Positions 8,089 to 18,492 of a DNA stretch of 64,000 nucleotides are shown piece by piece (within the stretch, counting starts at the first letter, position 1; every line of letters begins with the position of its first letter). The notes beneath the pieces are model-generated. The model was not told where the DNA came from and searched no databases. It was given only the letters and a program-made list of their open reading frames with translations. The stretch lies in contig CANKYZ010000002.1 of NCBI GenBank assembly GCA_947488325.1, positions 124,001 through 188,000 of the forward strand, given 5' to 3'. The position numbers were made by a program, and so were the translations under genes. Origin of the DNA: an uncultured Erythrobacter sp. (GTDB taxonomy: Bacteria; Pseudomonadota; Alphaproteobacteria; Sphingomonadales; Sphingomonadaceae).

Positions 8089-8990
8089 TCTTGCAGCTCC
8101 TCATCGGTCAATTCGTCACGTTCACGCACGTCGGATGCTTCGACTGCTAGTGGTTCGAAAATTGGTTCGACAACAACATAGTTTGTCGCGGCCGGTTCAG
8201 CGATCAGTTGCGCGATACCGCCATCAGAGGTGACCTCATTCAAAACTGCGACCGCAACGCCTGGTCGGTAATATCCTCCTGCGCCGCTGGTCACAAAGAC
8301 ATCGCCTATTTCGAGCGGGTTAAGACCAAGATTAATCAGTCTGATGCGCAGTAATCCGTCTCCGCGCCCTTCGGCAAAGGCCACTGTTTGGTCTGATGCC
8401 CTGCGCACTGGAAGGACGCTTTCGCTATCCGTCAGCAGCAAAACACGCGATGATCCGCGCGCAGTTTCCAGAACACGTCCGATTACGCCGCGCTCTGAAT
8501 GAATCGGCATACCGGTTTCGACACCGTCGCTGGAACCGACACCGATATAGGCAAAACGCCGCGCGCTCGATGAACTTGACCCGACTAGCCGAGACCAAGC
8601 AATTGGTTCAACTTCATCGTTGGCGAGACCAAGCAGCGCCTTTAACCGGCGGTTTTCGGTTTCGACCGCTTCCGCTTCGGCGATGCGTATGCGAGCCAAT
8701 TCGACTTCACGGCGCAGTTCCGCATTCTGACTGCCAGCATTCCAAAATCCGGATATTGTGTCCCAAGTGTTGTTGCCGCCAGCACGCACAGCCGCCGTTG
8801 TCTCTCCAACAGGAGAGGCGGCATCATTGGCCGCTCCGCGCAAAGGTTGAAAGACGGAGGGCTGCCAAAGCGAGATCGCAAGCAAACCCAACCCAACCAA
8901 AGCGCCAATCGTCGCCAACAGATATCCGGTAAAAACCGAATATTGCTGCTTTTTCGAAAAGCCCGATCGACGCGATGATGCCGGCGCCAT
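8085..8990 (-). CDS. mreC: Rod shape-determining protein MreC
   Basis: 301 residues. A basic N-terminus and one membrane anchor (about 20-42) are followed by a short coiled coil (about 85-115, AELRREVELARIRIAEAEAV) and the periplasmic beta domains. Typical signatures are ENRRLKALLGL, the IGVGSSDGVETGMPI turn and GVIGRVLE. MreC links cytoplasmic MreB to PBP2 and RodA outside. The acidic C-terminal end is lineage-specific. It lies 56 bp downstream of mreB and overlaps mreD. Confidence 0.94.
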   Translation of the reverse strand: MAPASSRRSGFSKKQQYSVFTGYLLATIGALVGLGLLAISLWQPSVFQPLRGAANDAASPVGETTAAVRAGGNNTWDTISGFWNAGSQNAELRREVELARIRIAEAEAVETENRRLKALLGLANDEVEPIAWSRLVGSSSSSARRFAYIGVGSSDGVETGMPIHSERGVIGRVLETARGSSRVLLLTDSESVLPVRRASDQTVAFAEGRGDGLLRIRLINLGLNPLEIGDVFVTSGAGGYYRPGVAVAVLNEVTSDGGIAQLIAEPAATNYVVVEPIFEPLAVEASDVRERDELTDEELQD

Positions 8991-9046
8991 GGCCTTGCCC
9001 TGTCCCTAGTTGTGTTTCTCCTGCGCAGGTTTTGCGTGGAGTTAAG

Positions 9047-10117
<1,071 letters not shown>

Positions 10118-10278
10118 TTACGCCTGCGGTCGGGGAAGACCAGCGACACATCCCGAAAATGCCGAGACATGTTCGCCTAGCGAAAGCTTGCGAAAAAGGC
10201 CAAAAATATTGTTGACGGGTGTGCTTATTTTCCACCGCGCACTCGAATTTGCGATGCATGACGGCTAACCTGCGACAA

Positions 10279-12144
10279 ATGCCTCATATTCGCCGCCTTC
10301 CAAACGCCCTTGTTAACCGGATTGCCGCGGGTGAAGTGGTTGAACGTCCTGCTGCCGCGCTGAAAGAGCTGGTCGAAAACGCCATAGATGCCGGCGCGCG
10401 GCGAATCACTGTGAAATTGACCGATGGTGGTTTGACCCTGGTTGAAGTGACAGATGATGGCTGCGGGATGAGCGCGAATGACATGGAACTGGCGCTGGAA
10501 CGCCACGCGACATCAAAATTGCCTGATGAAGCAATCGAAATGGTTTCGACCTTGGGCTTTCGCGGCGAAGCGCTTCCGTCGATTGCCAGTATCGCACGGC
10601 TGACATTGGAAAGCCGTGTACCCGGTGCGGCTGAGGGCTGGCGTAAAGTCGTGGATCACGGCGATTTGATTGAAGATGCACCTGCAGCTTTACCTGTGGG
10701 AACGCGCGTGCGGGTTGACCAGATTTTCGCTAAAGTGCCTGCGCGGCGCAAATTCCTACGCACACCGCGCAGTGAGTATATCGCTTGCCTCGACATTGTT
10801 CGTCGTCTCGCGATGGCGCGGCCTGACATTGCCTTCTCTTTGGAGAACGGGTCCGACGGCAAGATGCGAAAGGCGCTTTCGACACAAGTGGACGAGGCGC
10901 TTCCCACGCGTGTCGCACAAATTGTCGCTCGCGAGTTGAAAGACAATGCGGTTGAGATCGACCTTGAACGGGATACGCCGCACGGGGAAATGCGGCTGAC
11001 GGGGCTTGCAGGTCTGCCGACATATAATCGCGGGGTTGCGGATCATCAGTATCTGTTCGTGAATGGCCGCCCAGTGAAAGACCGCCTGCTAACCGGGGCG
11101 GTCCGCGGGGCCTATTCCGACATGCTGGCGCGGGATCGCCATGCAGTGCTTGCGCTGTTCCTTGAAATACCGCCGCAAGAAGTTGATGTGAACGTCCATC
11201 CGGCAAAGACCGAAGTACGGTTCCGCGATGCGGCGGCAGTGCGCGGATTTATCGTATCAGGCCTGCGCAAGGCCCTAGCGACTGGCGACCGGCGTAGCGC
11301 GCAAGGGCCGGACCGGGCCGCGATGGAGCGTTGGGTCAGGGAAGGGGGGCAGCAAGCGCCCGAACAACCCGCAGCGTTGCGATCCATGTTTGAAGGCCGC
11401 GATTGGTCAGCGCCGCAAGGGATGTCACCTTCTGCTACTCCATCGCATGTTGGAGAAGCGCGGGTAGATTGGGCGCCGCGCCAAGACGGAGCTTTACCGA
11501 CAGGCCGGGCTGAAGAAGCGGCGCCGTTGCCGGAAGATGCCGAGCAATATCCTCTGGGTATTGCGCGCGGACAGGTCGCCAATACCTATATCGTCGCGGA
11601 AAGCGCAGACGGGTTGGTGCTGGTCGATCAACATGCCGCGCATGAGCGGCTTGTATTGGAACGTTTGCGCGCGGCCGGGGCAGGGGAGGCGGTGACGCGC
11701 TCGCAAGCCTTGCTGGTCCCTGACGTGGTCGAAATGGATGAGGCTGACTGCGACCGTCTGGAAGACGCGGCGGAGGGACTTGCGCGCTTTGGCCTGACAG
11801 TGGAGCGCTTTGGTCCATCAGCCATGCTAGTGCGCGCCGTGCCATCTGCCATTGCCAAAGCGGACAGCGGGAAACTGCTACAAGACCTCGCCGACGACAT
11901 CGCCAAACACGGCAAGCAAGAAGACAGCGGATCGCTGCTGCTCTCCGAAAAGCTTGAATTGGTGCTGGCGACAATGGCGTGTCACGGATCGGTACGGGCA
12001 GGGCGGGTGCTCAGCGTGGCGGAAATGAATGCCCTTCTGCGCGAGATGGAAGTCACGCCGCGGTCTGGTCAATGCAATCATGGAAGGCCCACATGGGTGA
12101 AACTGGGCATGGACGATGTTGAGAAGCTGTTTGGGCGGCATTAA
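10279..12144 (+). CDS. mutL: DNA mismatch repair protein MutL
   Basis: 621 residues from ATG 10279 (MPHIRRLPNALVNRIAAGEV), the usual MutL opening; ATG 10258 is also possible. The GHKL ATPase motifs are present: ELVENAIDAGA, DDGCGMS, ATSKLPD and TLGFRGEALPSIASIA. The KTEVRFRD segment ends the N-terminal half, a proline-rich linker covers about 330-430, and the C-terminal dimerisation domain starts near 430 (VDQHAAHERLVLERL). MutL couples MutS mismatch recognition to strand incision. It stands alone, divergent from mreB. Confidence 0.95.
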   Translation: MPHIRRLPNALVNRIAAGEVVERPAAALKELVENAIDAGARRITVKLTDGGLTLVEVTDDGCGMSANDMELALERHATSKLPDEAIEMVSTLGFRGEALPSIASIARLTLESRVPGAAEGWRKVVDHGDLIEDAPAALPVGTRVRVDQIFAKVPARRKFLRTPRSEYIACLDIVRRLAMARPDIAFSLENGSDGKMRKALSTQVDEALPTRVAQIVARELKDNAVEIDLERDTPHGEMRLTGLAGLPTYNRGVADHQYLFVNGRPVKDRLLTGAVRGAYSDMLARDRHAVLALFLEIPPQEVDVNVHPAKTEVRFRDAAAVRGFIVSGLRKALATGDRRSAQGPDRAAMERWVREGGQQAPEQPAALRSMFEGRDWSAPQGMSPSATPSHVGEARVDWAPRQDGALPTGRAEEAAPLPEDAEQYPLGIARGQVANTYIVAESADGLVLVDQHAAHERLVLERLRAAGAGEAVTRSQALLVPDVVEMDEADCDRLEDAAEGLARFGLTVERFGPSAMLVRAVPSAIAKADSGKLLQDLADDIAKHGKQEDSGSLLLSEKLELVLATMACHGSVRAGRVLSVAEMNALLREMEVTPRSGQCNHGRPTWVKLGMDDVEKLFGRH

Positions 12145-12629
12145 ACTGCGCTCTACACAATGGTAAATTTACATCTATGCTCTTGTTCTTTAATGACTTC
12201 TTCAGGGCATTGAATAATGCGGACCTTACTTTATTTTCTTCCGCCAATTGTCTTGAGTGGCTGCGCTCTTTCCGGTGAGACTGAACTGCCGAGCCTTTAT
12301 CAAGTGAGCCCAGAAAGTTGGGCGGTAGATTTTTATTGAGCCAGTAACTCGGCAAGGGGAACGTCGATTTGCCGCTCTGAGATGAAAGACAGCTATAGCG
12401 CTCGGTTCGATAAACGTTTTCGTACCCTCGAAAAAACGTTTTGAAGAACGGTCCGCTCTTAGCCCGAACGTTATAGTCCTTAGGCTCAATCGACAGCGAC
12501 AGCGTCTATAGAGGTGTGGCGGACAACAGGCAGGAAACTGCTATGTCGGAATTTGAGCCTTGGCTTACGGCCAACGAACAAGCAGTGAATTTGCGGTGAT
12601 CATATTCTTTAGGTCGATGCAGTCGCCAT
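12145..12629. other. Intergenic region mutL-ychF
   Basis: 485 bp without a convincing standard gene. It holds a 40-codon lipoprotein-like reading frame (separate entry) and an imperfect palindrome near 12410-12442 (AAACGTTTTCG facing CGAAAAAACGTTT) with no T-run after it. The sequence is noticeably less GC-rich than the flanking genes. No tRNA or recognised RNA element was seen. Confidence 0.6.
12217..12339 (+). CDS. Possible tiny lipoprotein (40 aa) or gene remnant
   Basis: ATG 12217 opens a 40-residue frame beginning MRTLLYFLPPIVLSGC: a short charged start, a hydrophobic stretch and a lipobox-like LSGC with Cys at 16, then about 24 polar residues ending AVDFY. That is the layout of a minimal bacterial lipoprotein. 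No clear ribosome-binding site was seen and no homologue is recalled, so a decayed remnant of a longer lipoprotein is equally likely. Confidence 0.25.
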   Translation: MRTLLYFLPPIVLSGCALSGETELPSLYQVSPESWAVDFY

Positions 12630-13730
12630 TCAAACGTTGAACTTGAAGAGCATAATATCGCCGTCTTGCACGTCGTAATCCTTGCCTTCTTGACGCATTT
12701 TGCCCGCCTCTTTCGCACCTGCTTCACCGTTCAATGTGATGTAATCATTATAGGCAATCGTCTCTGCGCGGATGAAGCCTTTTTCGAAATCGGTGTGAAT
12801 TTCACCGGCTGCTTGCGGAGCTTTTGCACCTGAAGGGAAAGTCCATGCGCGCGACTCTTTTGGTCCTGCGGTAAAGAAGGTGTTGAGACCCAGTAGCGTG
12901 TAGCCAGCACGGATCACGCGGGAAAGACCGCTTTCTTTCAATCCCAATTCTGTGAGAAATTCTGCGCGGTCTTCAGCAGGCATTTCAACCAATTCGGATT
13001 CGATAGCAGCGGAGACGACGACAGCCTGCGCGCCCTCGGCTGCGGCCTTGGCAAAGACCTGTTCCGACATTGCATTGCCGCTTGCCGCCTCGTCTTCGGC
13101 GACGTTGCAGACATAGAGGACTGGTTTGGCGGTGAGCAGCTGAGCCTGCGCAAACAGCCGCTCTTCTTCCTCATCCTTTGGCTCGGTTAGGCGCGCGGGC
13201 TTGCCGTCTTTCAGCAGTTCAAGTGCTTGGCCGAGCACGCTTGCGAGCGCTTTGGCTTCCTTGTCGCCAGCTTTGCCCCGTTTCTCAGCGTTGGGAACGC
13301 GTTTTTCGAGGCTTTCTAGGTCGGAAAGCATCAGCTCAGTCTCAACCACATCGGCATCGCTTAGCGGATCGATTGTATTGGAGACGTGCTGAATATCGTC
13401 ATCCACAAAACACCGCAGCACATGGACGATCGCATCCACTTCTCGGATATTACCGAGGAACTGGTTGCCCAGTCCTTCACCCGCACTCGCGCCTTTGACC
13501 AGACCGGCAATGTCGACAAAGCCAAGCTGGGTTGGGATGATCTTCGCACTGCCTGCAATCGCGGCGATTTTGTCGATCCTCTCATCGGGAACTGAGACCT
13601 GTCCGACATTCGGCTCAATCGTGCAGAACGGATAATTCGCAGCCTGCGCGGCCTGCGTTTCGGTAAGTGCATTGAAAAGGGTGGATTTGCCAACATTAGG
13701 CAGACCCACGATACCGCAACGGAAACCCAT
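12630..13730 (-). CDS. ychF: Redox-regulated ATPase / translation-associated GTPase YchF
   Basis: 366 residues, Obg-family. G1 is GLPNVGKSTLFNALT near residue 8, G3 is DIAGLVKGASAGEGLGNQFL, and the altered G4 is YVCNVAED (NxxE), which explains the ATP preference of YchF. A helical insertion and a C-terminal TGS-like domain ending YDVQDGDIMLFKFNV follow. YchF (OLA1) binds ribosomes and influences stress responses. In many genomes it sits beside pth and rplY; here an SDR gene lies between ychF and pth, all on the minus strand. Confidence 0.95.
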   Translation of the reverse strand: MGFRCGIVGLPNVGKSTLFNALTETQAAQAANYPFCTIEPNVGQVSVPDERIDKIAAIAGSAKIIPTQLGFVDIAGLVKGASAGEGLGNQFLGNIREVDAIVHVLRCFVDDDIQHVSNTIDPLSDADVVETELMLSDLESLEKRVPNAEKRGKAGDKEAKALASVLGQALELLKDGKPARLTEPKDEEEERLFAQAQLLTAKPVLYVCNVAEDEAASGNAMSEQVFAKAAAEGAQAVVVSAAIESELVEMPAEDRAEFLTELGLKESGLSRVIRAGYTLLGLNTFFTAGPKESRAWTFPSGAKAPQAAGEIHTDFEKGFIRAETIAYNDYITLNGEAGAKEAGKMRQEGKDYDVQDGDIMLFKFNV

Positions 13731-13839
13731 TATCCTGTGCTCTCTTTAACTGGCTTTGCATGGCCAAATGTGGCCGAATGTGATTTGCCGCGCGCTTTAA
13801 CGCTCAGCGCCGGGATTGGCCAGCCACACGTTGTAAGCA

Positions 13840-14832
13840 CTACACATTGTGAGCCGCTTTAATCCATGGGCCGTAAGGTGAAGCGCCAAGCCACTCGACT
13901 TGCACTTCTGCTGTCAGCGCGTTGATCGCGAGCTGCGGTTTGCTGCCGGGATGGACTGCGCGGCGCAGGGGCCGTGTGCCTGCAGGCATGGCGATCACCT
14001 CTGCCATGGCGCGGGGAACATCCATCGGATCGGTCGCGCCGCCGCCGGTGCGCTGGCCCAGACCTGAGATTAGCTGAGGGTAGCCGGATGTGTGCTTTTC
14101 GTCGGCGCGTTCGAGCAGTGCCAAACTGTTGGTGTTGGCATTGCGCCAGATATTCGTGGGATAGCCGCCCGGTTCAATCACGGTTACGTCCACGCCATGT
14201 GGAACCAGTTCATAGGCCAGCCCTTCACTCAAGGCTTCCAGAGCGAATTTGGTCGGGGAGTACATTCCAAATGAAGGAGCAATCACGCGACCGAGCTGCG
14301 ACGCGACGTTGATAATCAAACCGCTTTTGACGTCGCGCATGGCGGGTAGAACCGCGCGGATCATCCGCTGCGGACCAAAGACATTGGTGTCGAAGGTAAG
14401 CTGTGTTGCCTCCATATCCTGAATTTCAATCGGACCGCCAAAAGATAGGCCAGCATTGTTGATCAGCACATCAATCGGGCCGCCGTTGATTTCCATAGCG
14501 CGCGCGACGCCAGCGGTAACTTGGTCGTCCAACAACACGTCTATTTCAATGATGTGGATGTCGAGATTGTCGTCAGCCGCAATTTTGCCAAGTTCAGTCG
14601 CTTCGGCGCGCGGCAGGTTGCGCATGGTTGCAAACACTTTGGCTCCGCTACGTGCAAAGTGTTCGGCCGCAAGCCTGCCAAAGCCTGTCGAGCAACCGGT
14701 GATGAGCACGCTTTTTCCGGCAAGGTTGGGCGTTGCTGAAACCAAATCTTCAGCAGCAATACCAGCCGTTGCGGCAAGCGCCCCGGTTGCGGCGACGCCT
14801 GCGAGGAGGGTGCGGCGGTTGATCTGTGGCAT
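13840..14832 (-). CDS. Short-chain dehydrogenase/reductase with Tat-like signal
   Basis: 330 residues. The N-terminus carries a twin-arginine-type start (NRRTLLAGVAATGALAATAGI), unusual for an SDR, which are normally cytoplasmic. The Rossmann motif is VLITGCSTGFG near residue 43, with NNAGLSFGG, serine in NVASQLG and the catalytic YSPTK pair. It likely reduces or oxidises an alcohol/ketone with NAD(P); substrate unknown. Folding in the cytoplasm with bound cofactor before Tat export would explain the signal. It sits between ychF and pth, about 30 bp from the pth stop. Confidence 0.85.
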   Translation of the reverse strand: MPQINRRTLLAGVAATGALAATAGIAAEDLVSATPNLAGKSVLITGCSTGFGRLAAEHFARSGAKVFATMRNLPRAEATELGKIAADDNLDIHIIEIDVLLDDQVTAGVARAMEINGGPIDVLINNAGLSFGGPIEIQDMEATQLTFDTNVFGPQRMIRAVLPAMRDVKSGLIINVASQLGRVIAPSFGMYSPTKFALEALSEGLAYELVPHGVDVTVIEPGGYPTNIWRNANTNSLALLERADEKHTSGYPQLISGLGQRTGGGATDPMDVPRAMAEVIAMPAGTRPLRRAVHPGSKPQLAINALTAEVQVEWLGASPYGPWIKAAHNV

Positions 14833-14863
14833 GGCAGGTTTCCTTGACTGTGTGAGAGCTATT

Positions 14864-15436
14864 CTAATCGTCTTGCATCCGCATGGCTATTTCGCTCATG
14901 AAACGCGGGTTGTTACCTTCGGCCAACCACGCCGCTTCCGCGCCAACCGCGCCGAGCATAGCAGCCAATCCGTCTTGTTCCGACTTTGTATAATTGCCAA
15001 GCACATGGCCGTGCACACGCTCTTTATGGCCCGGATGGCCAATGCCAAGCCGCACGCGGCGAAAGTCTGGACCAAGGTGTTGGTCGATTGAGCGCAGACC
15101 ATTGTGTCCGGCATGCCCGCCGCCTTGCTTCACTTTGACCCGGAACGGATCGATGTCAAGCTCGTCATGGAAGACGGTGAGCGCATCCATTTCCAGTTTG
15201 AAGTAACGCACCGCTTCACCAATGCAGCGCCCGCTTTCATTCATGTATGTTGCGGGTTTAAGCAGCAGGATTTTGGCATTGCCGATACGGCCTTCTTGAA
15301 CCCAACCTTGGAATTTCTTTTGCACCGGGCCGAAACCATGCATGTCGGCAATGACATCCACCGCCAAAAAGCCGACATTGTGCCGGTTCATCGCATAGCC
15401 CGGTCCCGGGTTTCCAAGGCCTGTCCAAATTTGCAT
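14864..15436 (-). CDS. pth: Peptidyl-tRNA hydrolase
   Basis: 190 residues from ATG 15436 (MQIWTGLGNPGPGYAMNRHN). The frame is open upstream to 15700, but that segment is the hairpin-rich intergenic region and reads as non-protein. Catalytic His lies in NRHNVGF, Asp in VFHDELDIDPF, and the substrate-binding GGHAGHNGLRS motif is present. Pth recycles peptidyl-tRNA released from stalled ribosomes and is essential. Downstream of rplY, but a strong terminator and repeats lie between, so it probably has its own promoter or depends on read-through. Confidence 0.95.
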   Translation of the reverse strand: MQIWTGLGNPGPGYAMNRHNVGFLAVDVIADMHGFGPVQKKFQGWVQEGRIGNAKILLLKPATYMNESGRCIGEAVRYFKLEMDALTVFHDELDIDPFRVKVKQGGGHAGHNGLRSIDQHLGPDFRRVRLGIGHPGHKERVHGHVLGNYTKSEQDGLAAMLGAVGAEAAWLAEGNNPRFMSEIAMRMQDD

Positions 15437-15516
15437 GGGTTGCAGATAGCGTGTGTTGCGCGCTGGGCAAGCAGGTGTTTTTTGTTTGCGCAGCCCATCC
15501 GGGCCGCGAAACCCTC

Positions 15517-15668
15517 GCGCCTTCGGCGCTGCGGACGCGCAGTCGCGCTTGCGGTCGCTGCGCGACCGAGCTCCGATACCAAGCCAGTTTAGATGCACAA
15601 TAACGACGCCACAGGCGTCGCAAGGCCGACCGAGCTTATGCGAGGAAGTCAAACGGGCCGGATGGCCC
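15517..15668. repeat. Cluster of four short-loop hairpins between rplY and pth
   Basis: The 338-bp gap holds a series of perfect small stem-loops: GCGCC-TTC-GGCGC at 15517-15529, GGTCGC-TGC-GCGACC at 15553-15567, CGACGCC-ACA-GGCGTCG at 15604-15620 and GGGCC-GGAT-GGCCC at 15655-15668. Three have 3-base loops. GC content is visibly high. This resembles repetitive extragenic palindromes rather than coding sequence; the genome-wide copy number cannot be judged from here. Confidence 0.6.
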
Positions 15669-15702
15669 GCGCCCGGCACATGAGGGCACAAAACAAACAC
15701 GC

Positions 15703-15738
15703 AAAAAAAATACGCGGGACTGGTTTCCCAGCCCCGCG
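15703..15738 (-). terminator. Rho-independent terminator of rplY
   Basis: Read on the minus strand, an 11-bp stem (CGCGGGGCTGG with CCAGTCCCGCG, one G-U pair) closes a GAAA loop and is followed by TA and eight T residues. It lies about 36 bp after the rplY stop. Textbook intrinsic terminator. Confidence 0.88.
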
Positions 15739-15774
15739 CCTTGGTGATTTCTCAAACTTGAAAGGGGGAGGGGC

Positions 15775-16440
15775 TTACTCGCCGCCTTCTTCTTCAGCTT
15801 TCTGTGAAGTCGCCTCGACTGCATCTGCTGCAATCTCTTCGCCTTCTTCCTCTTCGTCATCGCTCTTCTTCATTGCTGAAGGAGCAACCAGTGTGGCGAT
15901 TGTGAAGTCGCGATCGGTGATCGCGCTCTCGCTGCCTTCTGGCAGCTTAATTTCGCTGATGTGAAGCGAATCGCCGACTTCTTTACCGGTAACGTCGATT
16001 TCGATTTCGCCCGGAATCTTGTCGTTTTCGCAGACCAGCTCCAGCTCGTGACGGACCACGTTAAGAACGCCGCCCTTCTTAAGGCCGGGGGAGTCTTCTT
16101 CGTTGATAAAGACAACCGGAACGCTCACGTCGATTTTACCACCCTTTGCGAGGCGGAAGAAATCGGCGTGCAATGGGCGGTCAGTGACCGGATGCAAAGC
16201 AACGTCTTTAGGAATGGCGCGGATAGTGTTGCCGCCAAGATCGATCTGCACGATTGAGTTCATAAAGTGGCCAGTGTTCAATTGCTTGACCAGCTCCTTT
16301 TGCTCAACGTGGATTGTGATTGGTGCTTCCTTGCCGCCGTAAATAACAGCGGGGACCCGACCTTCGCGACGAAGTGCACGGGAGGCTCCCTTGCCTGCCC
16401 GTTCGCGCGCTTCAGCCGGCAGTGTAAGAGCGTCGCTCAT
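15775..16440 (-). CDS. rplY: 50S ribosomal protein L25 / general stress protein Ctc
   Basis: 221 residues from ATG 16440 ([18 protein letters not shown]); the longer open frame to 16725 is rejected because homologues start here. The N-terminal L25 5S-rRNA-binding domain occupies about 1-95 ([14 protein letters not shown]) and the TL5/CTC beta domain about 100-190. The C-terminal 30 residues form an acidic, alanine-rich tail. It binds 5S rRNA at the central protuberance. A strong terminator follows it. Confidence 0.94.
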   Translation of the reverse strand: MSDALTLPAEARERAGKGASRALRREGRVPAVIYGGKEAPITIHVEQKELVKQLNTGHFMNSIVQIDLGGNTIRAIPKDVALHPVTDRPLHADFFRLAKGGKIDVSVPVVFINEEDSPGLKKGGVLNVVRHELELVCENDKIPGEIEIDVTGKEVGDSLHISEIKLPEGSESAITDRDFTIATLVAPSAMKKSDDEEEEGEEIAADAVEATSQKAEEEGGE

Positions 16441-16586
16441 AGCATTAGCCTTTCGAAATACGTGTGTTGATATGTTTTTCGCGCGCGCCGCCTCCAGGGA
16501 TGACCAGAACGCCGAAGCGCGGGCAGATAAAGATTGACGCGGAAAACTCAACCTAAAATTGCGAGACAGAGTTATGGCGATGCAAA

Positions 16587-17516
16587 CTAATTTATGCGTC
16601 TGACTGAGTATCCATGCGGCTCCAGCAGTGCTGGCAATCCATCGGGGCCGATAATATGCGCTGTGCCCACCGCTACAAATACGGTGTCTGTTTGACGAAG
16701 ATTGGACAAAAGTGCGGGCATCCAACGCGAGTTACGATTGACCAACAGAGCATCGCGCAGTTCTTTGTCTGCCATAATCCCAGAGGCGGTTGCTTCCTCC
16801 AATGCAGCGAGATCACCGCTGAGCCATGCCTGGGTAAGCCAACCGGGATTTTCCCGCGATTTCATCCATTCGCTAACTGTACCTTCCAAAAGGTCGCGTT
16901 GATCCTGCGGGGCAAGTTGATCGAATATGCCCAATTGTTCCGCTGCTTCTTCAAACCCGACAACGCCGCGATCTTCAAACATGTGAATCAGAAACCGGTC
17001 CACGCCATTTCGCGGGTTTCCCACCGCTCCAACACGGGCAATGAGCAATGCCGCGGCCCATGTTTCGGTATCACTAAATTGTGCGGGCGGGATTTCCGAT
17101 AATTCAATCATCTCGTCCAAGGGCGCGCGCAATTCTGGTCTGACCCTTAAAAATAGGGGACCGGAATCTGGAGCTGTAGCGAGTTCTCCAAAAGTCGCGG
17201 CGATAGAAGATTGGTCGTCCAAATTAGCAATTTCGACCAACAGATGATCAGCCTGTTCGATGGCAACATCTATCGCAGGCGTCCGCCATTTTGTGCCGTC
17301 GGGCAGGGCATGGATTGTGCCCAATATCCATCCTTCGATTTCACCTTCGGCATTGGCGATCTCGTAAAAGAGCGGATTGACCTGCCCCTCTATCGCTTGG
17401 TTATCGGTCGACGGCTCTTCGGGTGCAGGTTCGCCCCCGCTGCATCCAGCAATAGCCAGAGTGCATGCGAGGGCAAGTATGCGGATTGGCCGCCTAAAGT
17501 TGGGCGAGGCGATCAT
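16587..17516 (-). CDS. TraB/GumN family lipoprotein (copy 1)
   Basis: 309 residues. Signal with lipobox ([12 protein letters not shown], Cys about 24), so probably anchored in a membrane. The TraB/GumN domain shows the N-terminal [10 protein letters not shown] motif and the C-terminal [20 protein letters not shown] motif, both with conserved His. The family is related to Tiki-type metalloproteases; bacterial function is uncertain. The start overlaps the stop of a paralogue by 4 bp (ATGA), a tandem duplication in one operon. The two copies are clearly divergent in sequence. Confidence 0.85.
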   Translation of the reverse strand: MIASPNFRRPIRILALACTLAIAGCSGGEPAPEEPSTDNQAIEGQVNPLFYEIANAEGEIEGWILGTIHALPDGTKWRTPAIDVAIEQADHLLVEIANLDDQSSIAATFGELATAPDSGPLFLRVRPELRAPLDEMIELSEIPPAQFSDTETWAAALLIARVGAVGNPRNGVDRFLIHMFEDRGVVGFEEAAEQLGIFDQLAPQDQRDLLEGTVSEWMKSRENPGWLTQAWLSGDLAALEEATASGIMADKELRDALLVNRNSRWMPALLSNLRQTDTVFVAVGTAHIIGPDGLPALLEPHGYSVRRIN

Positions 17517-18436
17517 TGGACCCGTGTGGTTTCAATTTCACGTTGTGCCAAATAGTCTTGCACGCTGCGCTCACCGGCAAGGTGGCCTGCACCAACCGCG
17601 ATGAATACAGTGCCCGGCGTGCTGTCGAGACGTGCTTCAATCCATTCTGCCCAATTCGCGTTGCGATCATAAAGGAGCGCTTCGGCAAAGGCTTCATCTT
17701 CGGTTTCTGCGTGCATGATCTCTGCAAGGCTCTCTGGATCTCCGGCGACCCAAGCGGCGACCAGGCTGTCGATCATGGCGGCGGCTTCATCGGCCCCATC
17801 AACCGCAGTCATTAGGAATTCGACCTGTTGGTTCTGTGGCAAGCCATCAAAGATACCGAGCTGGAATTCCGCAGTTTCGAGGGCGTCCTGAGCTGTGTCG
17901 CCCGCTTTCGAGAGGATGACCTTATCGACACCGGATTCAAGGTCATAACCTTGTTGCAACAGCGGAATGACACTCAATGAAAGACCTGCCATCCATGGCT
18001 CGAACTGATCTAGGGCAACTGTTGGGATGCCCATGGCGGTCAACGCCGCGTCATACCGCGCAGTTTGATCTTCATTGAGAAGAGAGCGCAGGGTGGTACC
18101 ATCGGTCATCACGCCTTTTTGCAAAGCGAGCTGCTGCATCGCGGCCTCGCTAGCGGGGTCCATGAGGATTTCGGTGACCACTGTGTCCGACGCATTCAGC
18201 GCCTCGGCGATTTCGGCGTCATACCAGACTAGATCAGCGGGCAGAGCGTGGACCGTGCCGAACATATAGATTGTGGTGTCTTCATCAGAGACCTTCCACA
18301 AAGCAGGACCTTCAGGGCCGCTGGGTAGTTCGGTTTCAACAGCGACAGTTTCGGTGGTTTCGTCGGCAAGCACTGGGGCCGCGGCAAGCAGAGCTGCTGT
18401 AGCGGCAGTTGCCGTCATTAGAGTGCGGAGTTTCAT
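17513..18436 (-). CDS. TraB/GumN family secreted protein (copy 2)
   Basis: 307 residues. A classical Sec signal (MKLRTLMTATAATAALLAAA, cleavage after VLA) makes it periplasmic, unlike its lipoprotein neighbour. TraB/GumN motifs are GTVHALPADLVWYD near residue 60 and VFIAVGAGHLAGERSVQDYL near the C-terminus. It is the first gene of the tandem pair and overlaps copy 1 by 4 bp. The two lengths and domain positions match closely, so the duplication is of the full gene. Substrate unknown. Confidence 0.85.
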   Translation of the reverse strand: MKLRTLMTATAATAALLAAAPVLADETTETVAVETELPSGPEGPALWKVSDEDTTIYMFGTVHALPADLVWYDAEIAEALNASDTVVTEILMDPASEAAMQQLALQKGVMTDGTTLRSLLNEDQTARYDAALTAMGIPTVALDQFEPWMAGLSLSVIPLLQQGYDLESGVDKVILSKAGDTAQDALETAEFQLGIFDGLPQNQQVEFLMTAVDGADEAAAMIDSLVAAWVAGDPESLAEIMHAETEDEAFAEALLYDRNANWAEWIEARLDSTPGTVFIAVGAGHLAGERSVQDYLAQREIETTRVQ

Positions 18437-18492
18437 GGAGTTATCCTTTTGATTGGAGACACTGATACAAAATTAAACTGGCAATTAAATCG

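Noticed and set aside
12410..12442. Palindrome AAACGTTTTCG/CGAAAAAACGTTT as a terminator
   Set aside because: Arms are imperfect, no T-run follows and it is not adjacent to a gene end.
15437..15700. Extended N-terminus of Pth
   Set aside because: Arg/Cys-rich translation of the hairpin region; all Pth proteins start near MQIWTGLGNPG.
16441..16725. Extended N-terminus of L25
   Set aside because: Part overlaps the TraB/GumN gene and family members begin at MSDALTLPA.
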